From Adlercreutzia shanghongiae (GTDB lineage Bacteria > Actinomycetota > Coriobacteriia > Coriobacteriales > Eggerthellaceae): a stretch of 64,000 nucleotides of DNA. This document shows positions 33,722-42,949 of the stretch, piece by piece; positions within the stretch are counted from its first letter, which is position 1, and every line of letters starts with the position of its first letter. The notes beneath the pieces were generated by a model. The model made no database searches. It was not told the DNA's origin and saw only the letters and a program-made list of their open reading frames with translations. The DNA is taken from positions 1 through 64,000 of the forward strand of contig NZ_JAYMFI010000001.1 in the NCBI RefSeq assembly GCF_035830635.1, given 5' to 3'. The position numbers and the translations under genes were made by a program.

Positions 33722-33784
33722 ATATTACCCCACTATCCCCCACTTCGCAACATTTTCTCCCACTTTTGGCCCATTTTCGCCCCA
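33722..33784 (-). promoter_or_regulatory. mraZ promoter with five phased TGGG boxes
   Basis: On the minus strand TTGCGA (33745-33750) and TAATAT (33722-33727) are 17 bases apart. TGGG boxes occur at 33781-33784, 33770-33773, 33759-33762, 33739-33742 and 33729-33732, spaced 11, 11, 20 and 10 bases, so they keep roughly one helical face. Two boxes lie between -35 and -10. This matches the known MraZ binding pattern. Confidence 0.75.
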
Positions 33785-34083
33785 CTTGTTACCCTCAAGA
33801 TATGGAAGCACTACGGGAGGAATAGCGAGTACTTTCCCATATATTGTATTAGTATTGAGGTATTGAGCACACGGGGCACTAGATATGCCAAGTCATCACG
33901 CGCGGTGGGGCGGAGTGGGGAAAGGGGACCGGGGCTCCGAGACTGTGAACGAGATTTGAAGAGCCGCGCCGTTCGCGCCGCCAAGCGGCTACAATGGCAA
34001 AGAGATGAGAGCCCCGCGTCGTGCTGCGCCTCGCGTCCCGCGCGATAAAGGCCGCAGAGGCGGGGGCGAGCGAGAGGAGCCCC
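33785..34083. other. AT-rich to GC-rich divergent region between mraZ and xerD
   Basis: About 300 bases beyond the MraZ boxes. No open frame with a ribosome-binding site was found apart from an N-terminal extension of xerD. The part near 33800-33865 is unusually AT-rich (ATATATTGTATTAGTATTGAG) and could hold the xerD promoter; no clear -35/-10 pair was assigned. Confidence 0.4.
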
Positions 34084-35001
34084 GTGTTCGAATTCGAGAA
34101 CGCCCTAGACGAGTATCTGTCGCACCTGCGCATCGAGCGGGGCGCCTCCCCGCGCACCGCCGAGGCCTACCGGCGCGACCTGGAGGGCTATCTCGCCTTT
34201 CTGGACGGCGAGGGCGTGACGGACTTTGCGGACGTCAACCGCGATAACGTGGCGGCTTTCGAGAAGAGCCTCGTGGAAGAAGGGCTTTCCACCGCCACCG
34301 TGCGCCGCCGCATCGCCGCCGTGCGCGGCTACCATCGCTTCCTTGTGCGCGAAGGGCTCACCGAGGCGAACCCGGCCGATTCCGTGGACATCCCCAAAGC
34401 CGCCGACCGGTTGCCCGACGTGCTTTCCATCGAGGAAGTGGGCGAGATGCTGGATGCCTTTGTGGGCGAGCGCCCGAGCGACTTGCGCGACCGGGCCATT
34501 TTAGAGGTGCTCTACGGCTGCGGCCTGCGCGCGAGCGAGTGCGTGGGGCTCAACATGGACGGCGTCAATTTCGACGACGGCTTCCTGCGCGTGTTCGGCA
34601 AGGGCGCCAAAGAGCGCATCGTGCCCATTGCCGGCGCCGCCGAGAGGGCCTTGCGCCAGTATCTGGCCGAGGGGCGCCCCGCCCTGGCCCTCAAGGCCGC
34701 CTCCCCCCGCGCCGATGATCTGGCCGCGGTGTTTTTGAACCAGCGGGGAGGACGGCTCGGGCGCCAGAGCATCTTCAATCTTGCGCGCAAGGCGGGGCGG
34801 GTTATAGGGCGCTTCGATCTGCACCCCCACACCCTGCGGCACTCCTTTGCCACCCATATGCTGAAAGGCGGCGCCGACCTGCGCGTCTTGCAGGAAATCT
34901 TAGGACATGCCGACATGTCCACGCTGCAGGTGTACACGCACCTCGACCGCACTCATCTTCACGAGGAATACGCCCACGCCCACCCCCGCGATACCATGTA
35001 G
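34084..35001 (+). CDS. xerD: Site-specific tyrosine recombinase, XerC/XerD type
   Basis: A 305-residue recombinase that resolves chromosome dimers at dif. The N-terminal SAM-like domain contains SPRTAEAYRRDLEGYL; the catalytic domain shows Arg in CGLRASE, Lys in KGAKER, HTLRHSFATHML (His-x-x-Arg), LGHADMSTLQ and the nucleophile Tyr in VYTH. Size and lack of mobile-element context favour the housekeeping Xer role over a phage integrase; XerC versus XerD is not certain. The GTG at 34084 follows GAGAGGAG. It abuts the asparaginase stop without a gap. Confidence 0.9.
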   Translation: MFEFENALDEYLSHLRIERGASPRTAEAYRRDLEGYLAFLDGEGVTDFADVNRDNVAAFEKSLVEEGLSTATVRRRIAAVRGYHRFLVREGLTEANPADSVDIPKAADRLPDVLSIEEVGEMLDAFVGERPSDLRDRAILEVLYGCGLRASECVGLNMDGVNFDDGFLRVFGKGAKERIVPIAGAAERALRQYLAEGRPALALKAASPRADDLAAVFLNQRGGRLGRQSIFNLARKAGRVIGRFDLHPHTLRHSFATHMLKGGADLRVLQEILGHADMSTLQVYTHLDRTHLHEEYAHAHPRDTM

Positions 35002-36033
35002 CTATTCGCCGGCGGTGAGCTCGCCGGCAAGCGGGACGAGCATGCGGGCGGCCACATCGGACGCGGAAAGCTTTTGGCCGAGCAAGTGCATGAGCTTGGT
35101 GAGCGCCGCTTCGAACGTCATATCCCCGCCCGAGACGACGCCGGCTCGCACGAGGGCGTCGCCGGTGGCATAGCGCGTGTCCTCCACGCCCCCGGCGGGG
35201 CACTGCGTCACATTCACAATTACGCGACCCGCCTCGACCACCTGGGACACCGCGCGCACGAACCACGGCTCGGTGGGCGCATTGCCCGCGCCGAACGTGC
35301 GCAGGACGACCGCCTTGGCCCCGGGGATTTCCAACTGCGAACGCAGCACGGCCTCGGTCATGCCCGGATAGAGGAAGGCCACCGAAACGGCATCGTCCAT
35401 GGCAAGAGCCGGGCGCAGCAGCGTGCCCGGCTCCGGGCGCGCGAGCAAGCGCTCGCGAAAGACGATGTGCAGATCCATCTCGGCCAAGGGCGGGTAGTTG
35501 AACGACTCGAAGGCACCGAAATCCGTCGAGCTGACCTTGGTGGCACGGTTGCCCCGCCACAAGCGCCGCCCGAAGGCGATGGCCACCTCCTGCACCTGAG
35601 GCTCGCCCGCAGCCGTGCGCGCGGCGGCAATCTGCAGGGCGGCAATGAGGTTTTCCGTGCCGTCTTCGCGAATCTCGCCGATGGGCAGCTGGCTGCCCGT
35701 GAGAATCACCGGCTTTGCAAGGTGCGGCAGCATGAAGGAGAGCGCCGAGGCGGTGTAGGCCATGGTGTCGGTGCCGTGCAGCACCACAAAGCCGTCGCAC
35801 TCCTCGTAGCGCTCGGCGATGATCGAGGCGATTTCCGCCCAGTGGGCCGGATTCATGTTCGACGAATCGATGGGCTCCATCTCGACCAGATCGACATCGT
35901 AGCCGAGGCGGGCGAGCTTCGGCACGTTTTTCATGAGGTGCTCGAAGCTGAAGGGCACCAAAGCGCCCGTAGCCAAATCCTCGGTCATGCCGATGGTGCC
36001 GCCCGTGTAGATGAGAAGAATGCGCGGAGTCAT
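35002..36033 (-). CDS. ansA: Type I L-asparaginase
   Basis: A 343-residue cytoplasmic-type asparaginase hydrolysing Asn to Asp and ammonia. The first catalytic Thr lies in IYTGGTIGM at the N-terminus and the second in VLHGTDTMAYTA (near residue 87). No signal peptide is present. The ATG at 36033 is used; the in-frame upstream GTG overlaps the end of the TRIC gene. It is the distal gene of a run with TRIC and DUF1846. Confidence 0.92.
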   Translation of the reverse strand: MTPRILLIYTGGTIGMTEDLATGALVPFSFEHLMKNVPKLARLGYDVDLVEMEPIDSSNMNPAHWAEIASIIAERYEECDGFVVLHGTDTMAYTASALSFMLPHLAKPVILTGSQLPIGEIREDGTENLIAALQIAAARTAAGEPQVQEVAIAFGRRLWRGNRATKVSSTDFGAFESFNYPPLAEMDLHIVFRERLLARPEPGTLLRPALAMDDAVSVAFLYPGMTEAVLRSQLEIPGAKAVVLRTFGAGNAPTEPWFVRAVSQVVEAGRVIVNVTQCPAGGVEDTRYATGDALVRAGVVSGGDMTFEAALTKLMHLLGQKLSASDVAARMLVPLAGELTAGE

Positions 36034-36035
36034 AG

Positions 36036-36803
36036 CTAGCCCCTTCGACGTCGGAACCACGACGCGCGCGTGGCGGGTACCTTCTTACGGTGCAGCGTGG
36101 CGCGGCGGAATATCTCCGAAAGGAAATCCTTGGCCGCATGGGCGCCGTGGGCCACCTTCGGCGTGAGGTCGGCCTCGTTGGCCGTCTTCCAATCGTAGTA
36201 AACGGAAAGATAGCGCAGGAAGACCACCGTGAACACGCAGGCCAAAGCCGCCAGCACGAGCGGAGCCGACGCGAAGGCCATGGCCGCGAACACGAGCGCC
36301 CCGGCCGCCCCGGCCACCGCATAGAAGTTCGAGCGTTGGAACACGCCGGGGGTCTCCCCCACCGATATGTCGCGCAAAGCGCCGCCGCCCACGGACGTGA
36401 GCGCGCCCAAGATGACCACCATCACAAACTCCTCGCCGCACTGAAAGGCCTTGTTGGCGCCGGCCAGGGCGAACAGCGCCACCGACAGCGCATCGGCGAA
36501 GAACAGCAACTGGCCCGAATGGCGGAACAGCCCGCGGAAATAGAACACGAACACCGCCAGGCAAATGCAAACGAGAATGACGCCGGGGAACTCCATAAAG
36601 TAGACGCCGTCGTCCTGCAAAAGCAAGTCGCGGATGATGCCGCCGCCATAAGCGGTCATCAGGCCCAGCACAATCGTGCCCACGATATCGAGCTTGCGGT
36701 CGCACGCGAACATGGCCCCGGTGATAACGCCCACGGCCACGCTGAAGAAGTCGGCCCCGAAGGGCACCGTGAGCGCGGTGCCGTCGGCGAAGAGGTGCTC
36801 CAT
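36036..36803 (-). CDS. TRIC family cation channel (YadS/UPF0126)
   Basis: A 255-residue membrane protein with seven hydrophobic segments and two repeats of the TRIC pattern: GVITGAMFACDRKLD with TAYGGGIIRDLLL, then AGANKAF with LTSVGGGALRDISVGETP (in parts). Bacterial homologues form trimeric monovalent cation channels. A basic C-terminal tail follows. It ends two bases before the asparaginase start. The ribosome-binding site is weak. Confidence 0.88.
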   Translation of the reverse strand: MEHLFADGTALTVPFGADFFSVAVGVITGAMFACDRKLDIVGTIVLGLMTAYGGGIIRDLLLQDDGVYFMEFPGVILVCICLAVFVFYFRGLFRHSGQLLFFADALSVALFALAGANKAFQCGEEFVMVVILGALTSVGGGALRDISVGETPGVFQRSNFYAVAGAAGALVFAAMAFASAPLVLAALACVFTVVFLRYLSVYYDWKTANEADLTPKVAHGAHAAKDFLSEIFRRATLHRKKVPATRASWFRRRRG

Positions 36804-36809
36804 GGCGTG

Positions 36810-38291
36810 TTACTTGTGGTAGAAGCGATGCTGCTCGTACTTCGGCTCGCAGCACACGTTGATGCCCAGCGTCTTGTAGAGCTTCTCGTCGGCCGCCGAG
36901 ATGATAACCGAGAAGTAGGCGTCGCAGCCCCGCAGCTTATCGGCGTTGTCGATGAGCTTCTCTGCCAGCGGGTTGTGCACCGAGCTGACGGAAAGCGCCA
37001 GCAGCGTCTCGTCGGAATGCAAGCGCGGGTTGTGGCTCTTCAAATGCTCGGTCTTCAAGTGGCAGATGGGCTCGAGCACGTCGTCGGAGATAACGTAGAG
37101 CTCGTCATCGACCCCCGAAACGCCCTTGAGCGCGTTCATGAGCAGCGCCGATGCCGCGCCGAGCAGATTGCCCGTCTTGCCCGTGACCACACGCCCGTCC
37201 GGCAGCACCATGGCGCCGGCAGGACCGCCGGTCATCTCTTCCTTGAGCAGGGCCGCCGAGCGAGCCGGCGACAGATTCTGGTTGATGCCCGCCTGGTTCA
37301 TGAGCAGCTCTATCTTCTTCAGAGCCTCCTCGCCCACACCCGTGCGCTTGATCTCTTCGGCGGTCTGGAAGTAGCGGCGCACGATCTCGTTGTTGCCGGC
37401 CTGGCGGCAGACCTCGTCGTCGGAGATGGCCAGACCCGCCATGTTCACGCCCATATCCGTGGGCGACTGGTACGGGCACTCCCCCGCGATGCGCTCCATG
37501 GTGGCGCGCAGCACCGGAAAAATCTCCACGTCGCGATTGTAGTTCACCGTGGTCTCGCCGTAGGCTTCCAGATGGAAGGGGTCGATGATGTTGTCGTCGT
37601 CCAAATCGGCCGTGGCCGCCTCGTAGGCGATGTTCACCGGATGGGTGAGCGGCAAGTTCCAAATGGGGAACGTCTCGTATTTGGCATAGCCGGCGGTGAT
37701 GCCCCGCTTGTGCTCGTGGTAGAGCTGCGAGAGGCAGGTGGCCATCTTGCCCGAGCCGGGGCCCGGGGCGGTTACCACCACGATGGGGCGCTCGGTTTCG
37801 ATGTACTCGTTTTTACCGAAGCCCTCGTCGGAGACGATGAAGTCGATATCGTTGGGATAGCCCGGAATTGAGTAGTGCAGGTAGCTCGTGATGCCCATGG
37901 CCGTCAGGCGCTTGCGGAACACGTCGGCATCGGGCTGGTTGGCATAGCGGGTAATGACGACCGAGCCCACCTTGAAGCCCATGGAACGGAAGATATCCAT
38001 GAGGCGCAGCACGTCCTCGTCGTAGGTGATGCCCAAGTCTCCGCGCACCTTCGAGCGCTCGATGTCGTTGGCGTTGATGGCGATGACGATCTCCACATCG
38101 TCTTTCATAGACTGCAGCATGGAGATCTTCGTGTCGGGTAAAAACCCGGGAAGCACGCGCGAGGCGTGGTAGTCGTCGAAGAGCTTACCGCCGAATTCGA
38201 GGTAGAGCTTGCCACCGAATTGGTCGACCCGCTCGCGAATGCGCTCGGCCTGCAGCTCGATGTACTTGTCGTTGTCGAATCCAATGCGCAT
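36810..38291 (-). CDS. DUF1846 family protein
   Basis: A 493-residue soluble protein. It opens MRIGFDNDKYIELQ and shows RVLPGFLPDTKISML, VVVTAPGPGSGKMATCLSQ and YETFPIWNLPLTHPVN (each a part), which identify the DUF1846 family. The GPGSGK stretch resembles a phosphate-binding loop. The family has solved folds but no agreed reaction. The ATG at 38291 follows AAAGGAG by seven bases, preferred to a GTG three codons upstream. Confidence 0.88.
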   Translation of the reverse strand: MRIGFDNDKYIELQAERIRERVDQFGGKLYLEFGGKLFDDYHASRVLPGFLPDTKISMLQSMKDDVEIVIAINANDIERSKVRGDLGITYDEDVLRLMDIFRSMGFKVGSVVITRYANQPDADVFRKRLTAMGITSYLHYSIPGYPNDIDFIVSDEGFGKNEYIETERPIVVVTAPGPGSGKMATCLSQLYHEHKRGITAGYAKYETFPIWNLPLTHPVNIAYEAATADLDDDNIIDPFHLEAYGETTVNYNRDVEIFPVLRATMERIAGECPYQSPTDMGVNMAGLAISDDEVCRQAGNNEIVRRYFQTAEEIKRTGVGEEALKKIELLMNQAGINQNLSPARSAALLKEEMTGGPAGAMVLPDGRVVTGKTGNLLGAASALLMNALKGVSGVDDELYVISDDVLEPICHLKTEHLKSHNPRLHSDETLLALSVSSVHNPLAEKLIDNADKLRGCDAYFSVIISAADEKLYKTLGINVCCEPKYEQHRFYHK

Positions 38292-38426
38292 GGGCGGCAC
38301 TCCTTTTCACGACGCGGATTCCACTGCCGGCGCCGTTTGCCTGCGGCGCCCCGATAACCGATTCAGTATAGCGCACCGCGCCGCATCCCCTCGCGGGGAT
38401 TCGGCGGCTTCCTTCGGCCCAGAACG

Positions 38427-38460
38427 CCAAAAGGCCCGCGCGGCGTGCACCGCGCGGGCC
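38427..38460 (-). terminator. Terminator after the DUF1269 gene
   Basis: An 11-base-pair GC stem (38433-38443 with 38450-38460) is followed on the minus strand by TTTTGGCGTT. It ends the DUF1269 transcript. Confidence 0.7.
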
Positions 38461-38489
38461 CAAAGATCGGCAAAAGGGTTAGCGAGCGC

Positions 38490-38978
38490 TTAGCACTTGC
38501 CCAGCTCGCACTTGAGCTCCTCCTCGTCCTTGATGGACAGCGAGGTCTGCAGAATGTCCCCGCCGAAGGGACGCATGGCCTCGGCGAACTTGTCCTCGGT
38601 CATGGAGCTGACCACCATGAACACGGCCGCCTCGTCCTTTTGGGTCAGAAGGTTGCGCACCCGGTCTTGAAAGTCCTCATCCACGCCGCGCTTCACGAAA
38701 AATCCCGTGAGCGCGCCCAGACCCGCGCCGATGGCCGCGCCCCAGAAGGGGATGAGGAAGATGAGGCCGAAGAGCATGCCCCAAAACAGGCCCCACACGG
38801 TGGAGTTGCCGATGGGCTGACCGGGTGTCACCACATCGAACTTGCCGTTGTCGCGGCGGGCGACCACGGCCACCGACTGGAGGTTCACGATAAAGTCGTT
38901 GCCGAGGTTCAGCACCTCCTGGTAGGCCTCCTTGGCCTTCTCCTCGGTGGGATAGCCCAAAACAAGCAGTGTAGACAT
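38490..38978 (-). CDS. DUF1269 domain membrane protein
   Basis: A 162-residue protein starting LLVLGYPTEEKAKEAYQEVL, typical of DUF1269. A central Gly-rich hydrophobic hairpin (WGLFWGMLFGLIFLIPFWG and GAGLGALTGFF, in parts) separates two soluble halves. The C-terminus has ALFMV-like FMVVSSMTEDKFAEAM. Function unknown; such proteins are often stress-related and may associate with membranes. AGAAAGGA precedes the ATG. Confidence 0.83.
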   Translation of the reverse strand: MSTLLVLGYPTEEKAKEAYQEVLNLGNDFIVNLQSVAVVARRDNGKFDVVTPGQPIGNSTVWGLFWGMLFGLIFLIPFWGAAIGAGLGALTGFFVKRGVDEDFQDRVRNLLTQKDEAAVFMVVSSMTEDKFAEAMRPFGGDILQTSLSIKDEEELKCELGKC

Positions 38979-39267
38979 ACATGCGTCCTTTCTCTCGAAA
39001 CAAGGTTGACGCCCAGTCTAAAGATGACCCTCCCGCAAAGGGCTGCGCGCACGGCATCCGTCATCGCTCGATGGATGCGCCGTTGTCAGACTGTCACGCA
39101 CCGCCGATGTGCCGCTCCCTGTGTTTCAGGCTCGTTACATTCCGTACGCGTTTCCCGCTGGAAACATTCGCGGCGCATTATGGGACAACGTTGGGAGAGG
39201 CGCCGGCCGCCTGTCCCGGCGTATTTTTATGCCCAGGGAGCCCTGCGGGGCGAAAGGAGACCGCGTC

Positions 39268-40890
39268 ATGGCCAAGCACATATTCGTTACTGGGGGCGTC
39301 GTCTCCTCGCTCGGCAAGGGCATCACGGCCGCCTCGCTCGGCCAGCTTCTGAAGGCCCGTGGCTACAAGGTGACCATGCAGAAGATGGATCCGTACCTGA
39401 ATGTGGACCCGGGCACCATGAGCCCGTTCCAGCACGGCGAGGTGTTCGTCACCGAGGACGGGCACGAGGGAGACCTTGACCTCGGCCACTACGAGCGCTT
39501 CATCGACGAGAACCTCTCCCGCGAGAGCAACTTCACCCAAGGATCCATCTACCAGACACTTATCGCCCGCGAGCGACGCGGCGACTTCCTCGGCGGCACC
39601 GTGCAGGTCATCCCGCACGTGACCGAAGCCATCAAAGAGCGCATCCGCCGCGCAGCCGAGCAGTCGGGCGCCGACATCGTGATATCCGAGATTGGCGGCA
39701 CCATCGGCGACATCGAGGGTTTGCCCTTCATCGAGGCGGCGCGCCAGTTCAAGAAGGAGGCAGGGCCGGGCAACGTGCTGTTCGTGCACGTGACGCTCGT
39801 GCCCTACATCGCCGCGGCCCACGAGGTGAAGACCAAGCCCACGCAGCATTCCGTGAAGGAGCTGCGCAGCCTCGGCGTGCAGCCGGACTTCATCGTCTGC
39901 CGCTCGGACCACGAGATAGAAGATAGCGTGCGCGAGAAGATCGCATCGTTTTGCGATGTGGACACCGACGATGTGCTCGCCTGCCCAGATGCTCCCTCCA
40001 TCTACGAAGTGCCCGTGAGCCTCTACGAGCAGGGTTTCGATATCTCGGCCCTGGCGAAGATGGGGCTTGCGCCCCGGAAGATCAAGCTCGCGCCTTGGCG
40101 CGCCTTCCTGAAAGCCAAGGACGCTTGCGAAGGCGAGCTGGATATCGCCGTGGTGGGAAAATACGTGAGCCTGCCCGACGCCTACCTTTCCATCAACGAA
40201 GCGCTCGTGGCAGCAGGCATCGCCCACGGTCGCAAAGTAAACGTCCACCTCATCGACGGCGAGGAACTCACCGCCAAGAACGCCGCCGAGGTGCTGGGCG
40301 CCATGGACGGCATCCTGGTGCCCGGCGGTTTCGGCCAGCGCGCTTTCGAGGGGAAGATTGCCGCCGCCCGCTACGCCCGCGAGAACAACGTGCCGTTCTT
40401 GGGCATCTGCCTGGGACTCCAAGCTGCCGTGTGCGAGTTCGCTCGCGACGTGTGCGGCCTGGAGGGCGCCACCTCCGCCGAGTTCGCCGAGGACGCGCCT
40501 GCGGACGCACCATTCGTCATCGACCTCATGCCCGAGCAAGAAGACGTGGAAGACAAGGGCGGCACCATGCGCCTGGGCGCCTATCCCTGCAAGGTGGTGC
40601 CGGGCACCCGGGCGGAGGCGGCCTACGGCGAGCCGGTCATCTACGAGCGCCACCGCCACCGCTTTGAGGTGAACAACGCCTACCGCGACAGGCTCGTGGA
40701 GGCAGGCCTTGTGATTTCCGGCCTCTCACCCGACGGACGCCTCACCGAGATGATAGAGCTGCCCGACCACCCCTTCTTCGTCGCCAGCCAGGGCCACCCC
40801 GAGTTCAAGAGCCGCCCCACCAACCCCCACCCCCTCTTTAAAGCTTTCATAGGTGCCGCCAACGAACGCGAGAGCGCACAGGCAGAATAG
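39268..40890 (+). CDS. pyrG: CTP synthase
   Basis: A 540-residue enzyme converting UTP to CTP with glutamine. FVTGGVVSSLGKGITAASLG opens the synthase domain, MDPYLNVDPGTMSP and GGTIGDIEGLPFIEA follow. The C-terminal class I glutaminase has the nucleophile in LGICLGLQ (near residue 378) and His/Glu in GHPEFKS. The ATG at 39268 follows AAAGGAG; the longer frame upstream is not supported. Confidence 0.97.
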   Translation: MAKHIFVTGGVVSSLGKGITAASLGQLLKARGYKVTMQKMDPYLNVDPGTMSPFQHGEVFVTEDGHEGDLDLGHYERFIDENLSRESNFTQGSIYQTLIARERRGDFLGGTVQVIPHVTEAIKERIRRAAEQSGADIVISEIGGTIGDIEGLPFIEAARQFKKEAGPGNVLFVHVTLVPYIAAAHEVKTKPTQHSVKELRSLGVQPDFIVCRSDHEIEDSVREKIASFCDVDTDDVLACPDAPSIYEVPVSLYEQGFDISALAKMGLAPRKIKLAPWRAFLKAKDACEGELDIAVVGKYVSLPDAYLSINEALVAAGIAHGRKVNVHLIDGEELTAKNAAEVLGAMDGILVPGGFGQRAFEGKIAAARYARENNVPFLGICLGLQAAVCEFARDVCGLEGATSAEFAEDAPADAPFVIDLMPEQEDVEDKGGTMRLGAYPCKVVPGTRAEAAYGEPVIYERHRHRFEVNNAYRDRLVEAGLVISGLSPDGRLTEMIELPDHPFFVASQGHPEFKSRPTNPHPLFKAFIGAANERESAQAE

Positions 40891-40900
40891 CAGGCTGTGA

Positions 40901-41014
40901 CATTGGGCGCCGGAAAAGGTACTCGCAGATCGCTCCGCTTTCCCCTTCGGCGCCCAATGCCAAAAGCGGCTCCTCTCCCTTTGTCCCTCTGTGGCGAGCG
41001 GAGGGACAAAGGGA
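40901..41014. repeat. Two tandem hairpins between pyrG and a convergent gene
   Basis: The first stem pairs 40901-40912 with 40948-40959 (CATTGGGCGCCG, perfect). The second pairs 40976-40989 with 41001-41014 (CCCTTTGTCCCTC, perfect). Neither has a clear T-tract, but their place between convergent genes suggests a termination or stability role. Confidence 0.55.
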
Positions 41015-41019
41015 AGACA

Positions 41020-41652
41020 CTATAGCTGACTTACGGGAAACTCTCCAATCCGAGTAACGCCATCTATCTCATACACGGGAATGTAAACGGTCATAGCCTC
41101 ATCGACTTCATAGATCATTTCCACAAGCGTATCCTTCTCGATGGCACGCACTCGCGCCATCGAGTCATCAGCTGAAACGCCAAGAGCATCTTGCATCTTT
41201 GCCGATGGCACGCTCTCAGAGCAGAGTCCGTACGCAAGGGCAAGCTCTGCCTCCTCAATTGAGTAGTCGAATCTTTCGTCTCGGTCGTTCATCTTCTCGA
41301 GGAGAAGCCCGCTTGCCATCTCTCTTCGCTCTTCTTGGGAGATCAACAACTCGTCGACGCCCTCGTCTGCATGCGATGCCTTATCGAGGTCGACCTTCAG
41401 CACATACCCCTCTTGGCCATTGGTAGCAACTGCCTCAATGAGATCTGGCTCAGCTTCAGAGCTCTCCGCATCGAAGGCAGTACCGTACGTCTGCCCGGCC
41501 TCGTTCACAAGAAACTCCCCGCGATCGACCATTCGCCCCTCTTTATCGCCAGCAAACGCAAAGCCCCCGCACAACGTAAGACAGAATGCAGCAAGCACAG
41601 CAACAATTGTCAGTACGAAATGATTAGAGCGAGTTATATTGATTATTCTCAT
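41020..41652 (-). CDS. Exported protein of unknown function
   Basis: A 210-residue protein with a signal peptide or N-terminal anchor (HFVLTIVAVLAAFCLTLCGGFAFAG, in parts, ending near residue 35). The mature part is acidic (many Asp/Glu), mainly helical in appearance, and matches no family I recognise. AAGGAG precedes the ATG. It starts 12 bases after the G7-split secreted gene, and both are divergent from the ECF sigma factor, so it may be under sigma control. Base composition is lower in GC than the flanking housekeeping genes. Confidence 0.7.
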   Translation of the reverse strand: MRIINITRSNHFVLTIVAVLAAFCLTLCGGFAFAGDKEGRMVDRGEFLVNEAGQTYGTAFDAESSEAEPDLIEAVATNGQEGYVLKVDLDKASHADEGVDELLISQEERREMASGLLLEKMNDRDERFDYSIEEAELALAYGLCSESVPSAKMQDALGVSADDSMARVRAIEKDTLVEMIYEVDEAMTVYIPVYEIDGVTRIGEFPVSQL

Positions 41653-41664
41653 TTCTGTAACTCC

Positions 41665-42127
41665 TTACTTAAGCGTCCGGAACGGGGAAGCAGGAACCTG
41701 TATCGTTCCTGTGAGTGCGGTGTCCCCGACAAAAGCCATTTGCCCGTAGGAGCAAAACCGCCCGCTATTGTCGCTGTAAGTTACTGACACCGAAAAGGGG
41801 TTAGCGTAGGTTATGCTTCGACTGTTCGCACTCCAACTTCCAGTTTTGACGAGTTTCATATTCTGGTTTGCAGCTCGAGCTCGCAATTTAACTGTTCCTT
41901 TCGCCATCGTACCTCCCCCCCAAGCTGGCCTGCGTTCCCATCCCCAAAAAACTACTGCTGAAAGAATCCTCAACCCAATTCTTTCCGGTCACGATATAGC
42001 TTCCTTTGTAGGATTTAGACACTGGAAGGCCGTATGTTTCCGCAGCATATGCGGCCGACGCAAAAACAGTACAAGCCATTAGCATTGCCATGCAAATGCA
42101 CAGCATCCCTTTTCTCGTTTTCGACAT
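41665..42127 (-). pseudogene. Secreted protein gene split by a -1 shift at a G7 tract
   Basis: The first frame (42127-41888, 79 residues) has a clear signal peptide (MLMACTVFASAAYAA) and then ETYGLPVSKSYKGSY, but stops soon after a run of seven Gs (41915-41921). The overlapping frame (to 41665) continues as a beta-rich sequence: KGTVKLRARAANQ, SGRFCSYGQMAF and TGTIQVPAS. Removing one G joins them into one 153-residue exported protein. Alternatives are phase variation, sequencing error, true inactivation, or independent start of the second frame at an ATG preceded by GGGAGG. No family recognised. Confidence 0.6.
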
Positions 42128-42231
42128 GGCGTCCTTCTTTCTTAGTTATCGCAGGCTGCTACTGGTAGCGTGATCTCTCCTCCTTCCTCTCCGCTCCAAC
42201 GTCCACACGCTCTAACAGCACTCTTTCTTGC

Positions 42232-42375
42232 TGAAATGTTTCATAAATCAAAAACGATCACAGAAAGCCAACCAAGCAAAGAGGCCTGCAACTAGCTTGC
42301 ACCTGCCCAATTTGACGAGCGCCAGCAGACCGTCTTCTCCTTGTTGTGTACACTGTGTGAATGTGAAACAATTCA
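42232..42375. promoter_or_regulatory. Divergent regulatory region with a shared TGAAAC motif
   Basis: TGAAACATTTCA on the minus strand (42243-42232) and TGAAACAATTCA on the plus strand (42364-42375) differ at one base. They face the secreted-protein operon and the sigma gene respectively. They may be ECF -35 elements or binding sites of one regulator; matching -10 elements were not clear. Confidence 0.4.
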
Positions 42376-42409
42376 CCTGCCTGCTTCGCTTTATCGACCA
42401 AGAACCCCG

Positions 42410-42949
42410 ATGGATAGCGAGGACTGCATCATTAACCGCAAAGACCTGCTTGAATATGCGATACGAACTTTCGGCGGCGATGTCTATCGCTTCGCCTTGA
42501 GCCAGGTTTTGCGTCGACACACTGCCGAAGATATATATCAAGAGGTCTTTGTCGCCCTTTACCAATCTGCTCCTCTCTTTCACGACGACGAGCACCTCAA
42601 AAGATGGCTTTTCAAGACAGCCTCCCATCGCTGCAAGCGCTTCTTTCACGAACAATCGCGAAGAACGAAGGAGATCCTCGTCGATCCAACCGATTACACG
42701 GAAGCTGCTTTCCTGCAGAACGCATGCGACGAGTCGCACCATGACGAGGAGAGTGAGATTTGGAACTTTGTCGAGAAGCTCTCCCCCAATCAGCGAAAAC
42801 TCATCTATCTCTTCTATGTGGAGCAGTACACCACGAAAGAGATCGCCGAAATGACGAATATGCCGCACAACACAGTGCGAACCAATTTAAGGCGCGCCCG
42901 CCAAACACTCCGTAGGTATTTAGAAGATGGGAGAGGCCATGAACATTAG
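42410..42949 (+). CDS. ECF-family RNA polymerase sigma factor
   Basis: A 179-residue sigma-70 family factor with only regions 2 and 4. Region 2 contains QVLRRHTAEDIYQEVFVALY (about 35-54) and LKRWLFKTASHRCKRFF; region 4 contains LSPNQRKLIYLFYVEQYTTKEIAEM (in parts) and NTVRTNLRRARQTLRRYL. The ATG at 42410 is preferred because the extended frame starts in the promoter region. Its 3' end overlaps the next gene, which is probably its anti-sigma factor. Transcribed away from the secreted-protein genes. Confidence 0.88.
   Translation: MDSEDCIINRKDLLEYAIRTFGGDVYRFALSQVLRRHTAEDIYQEVFVALYQSAPLFHDDEHLKRWLFKTASHRCKRFFHEQSRRTKEILVDPTDYTEAAFLQNACDESHHDEESEIWNFVEKLSPNQRKLIYLFYVEQYTTKEIAEMTNMPHNTVRTNLRRARQTLRRYLEDGRGHEH

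Noticed and set aside
34084..35001. Phage or genomic-island integrase
   Set aside because: The recombinase has housekeeping Xer length and motifs, with no phage genes, attachment-site repeats or tRNA target beside it.
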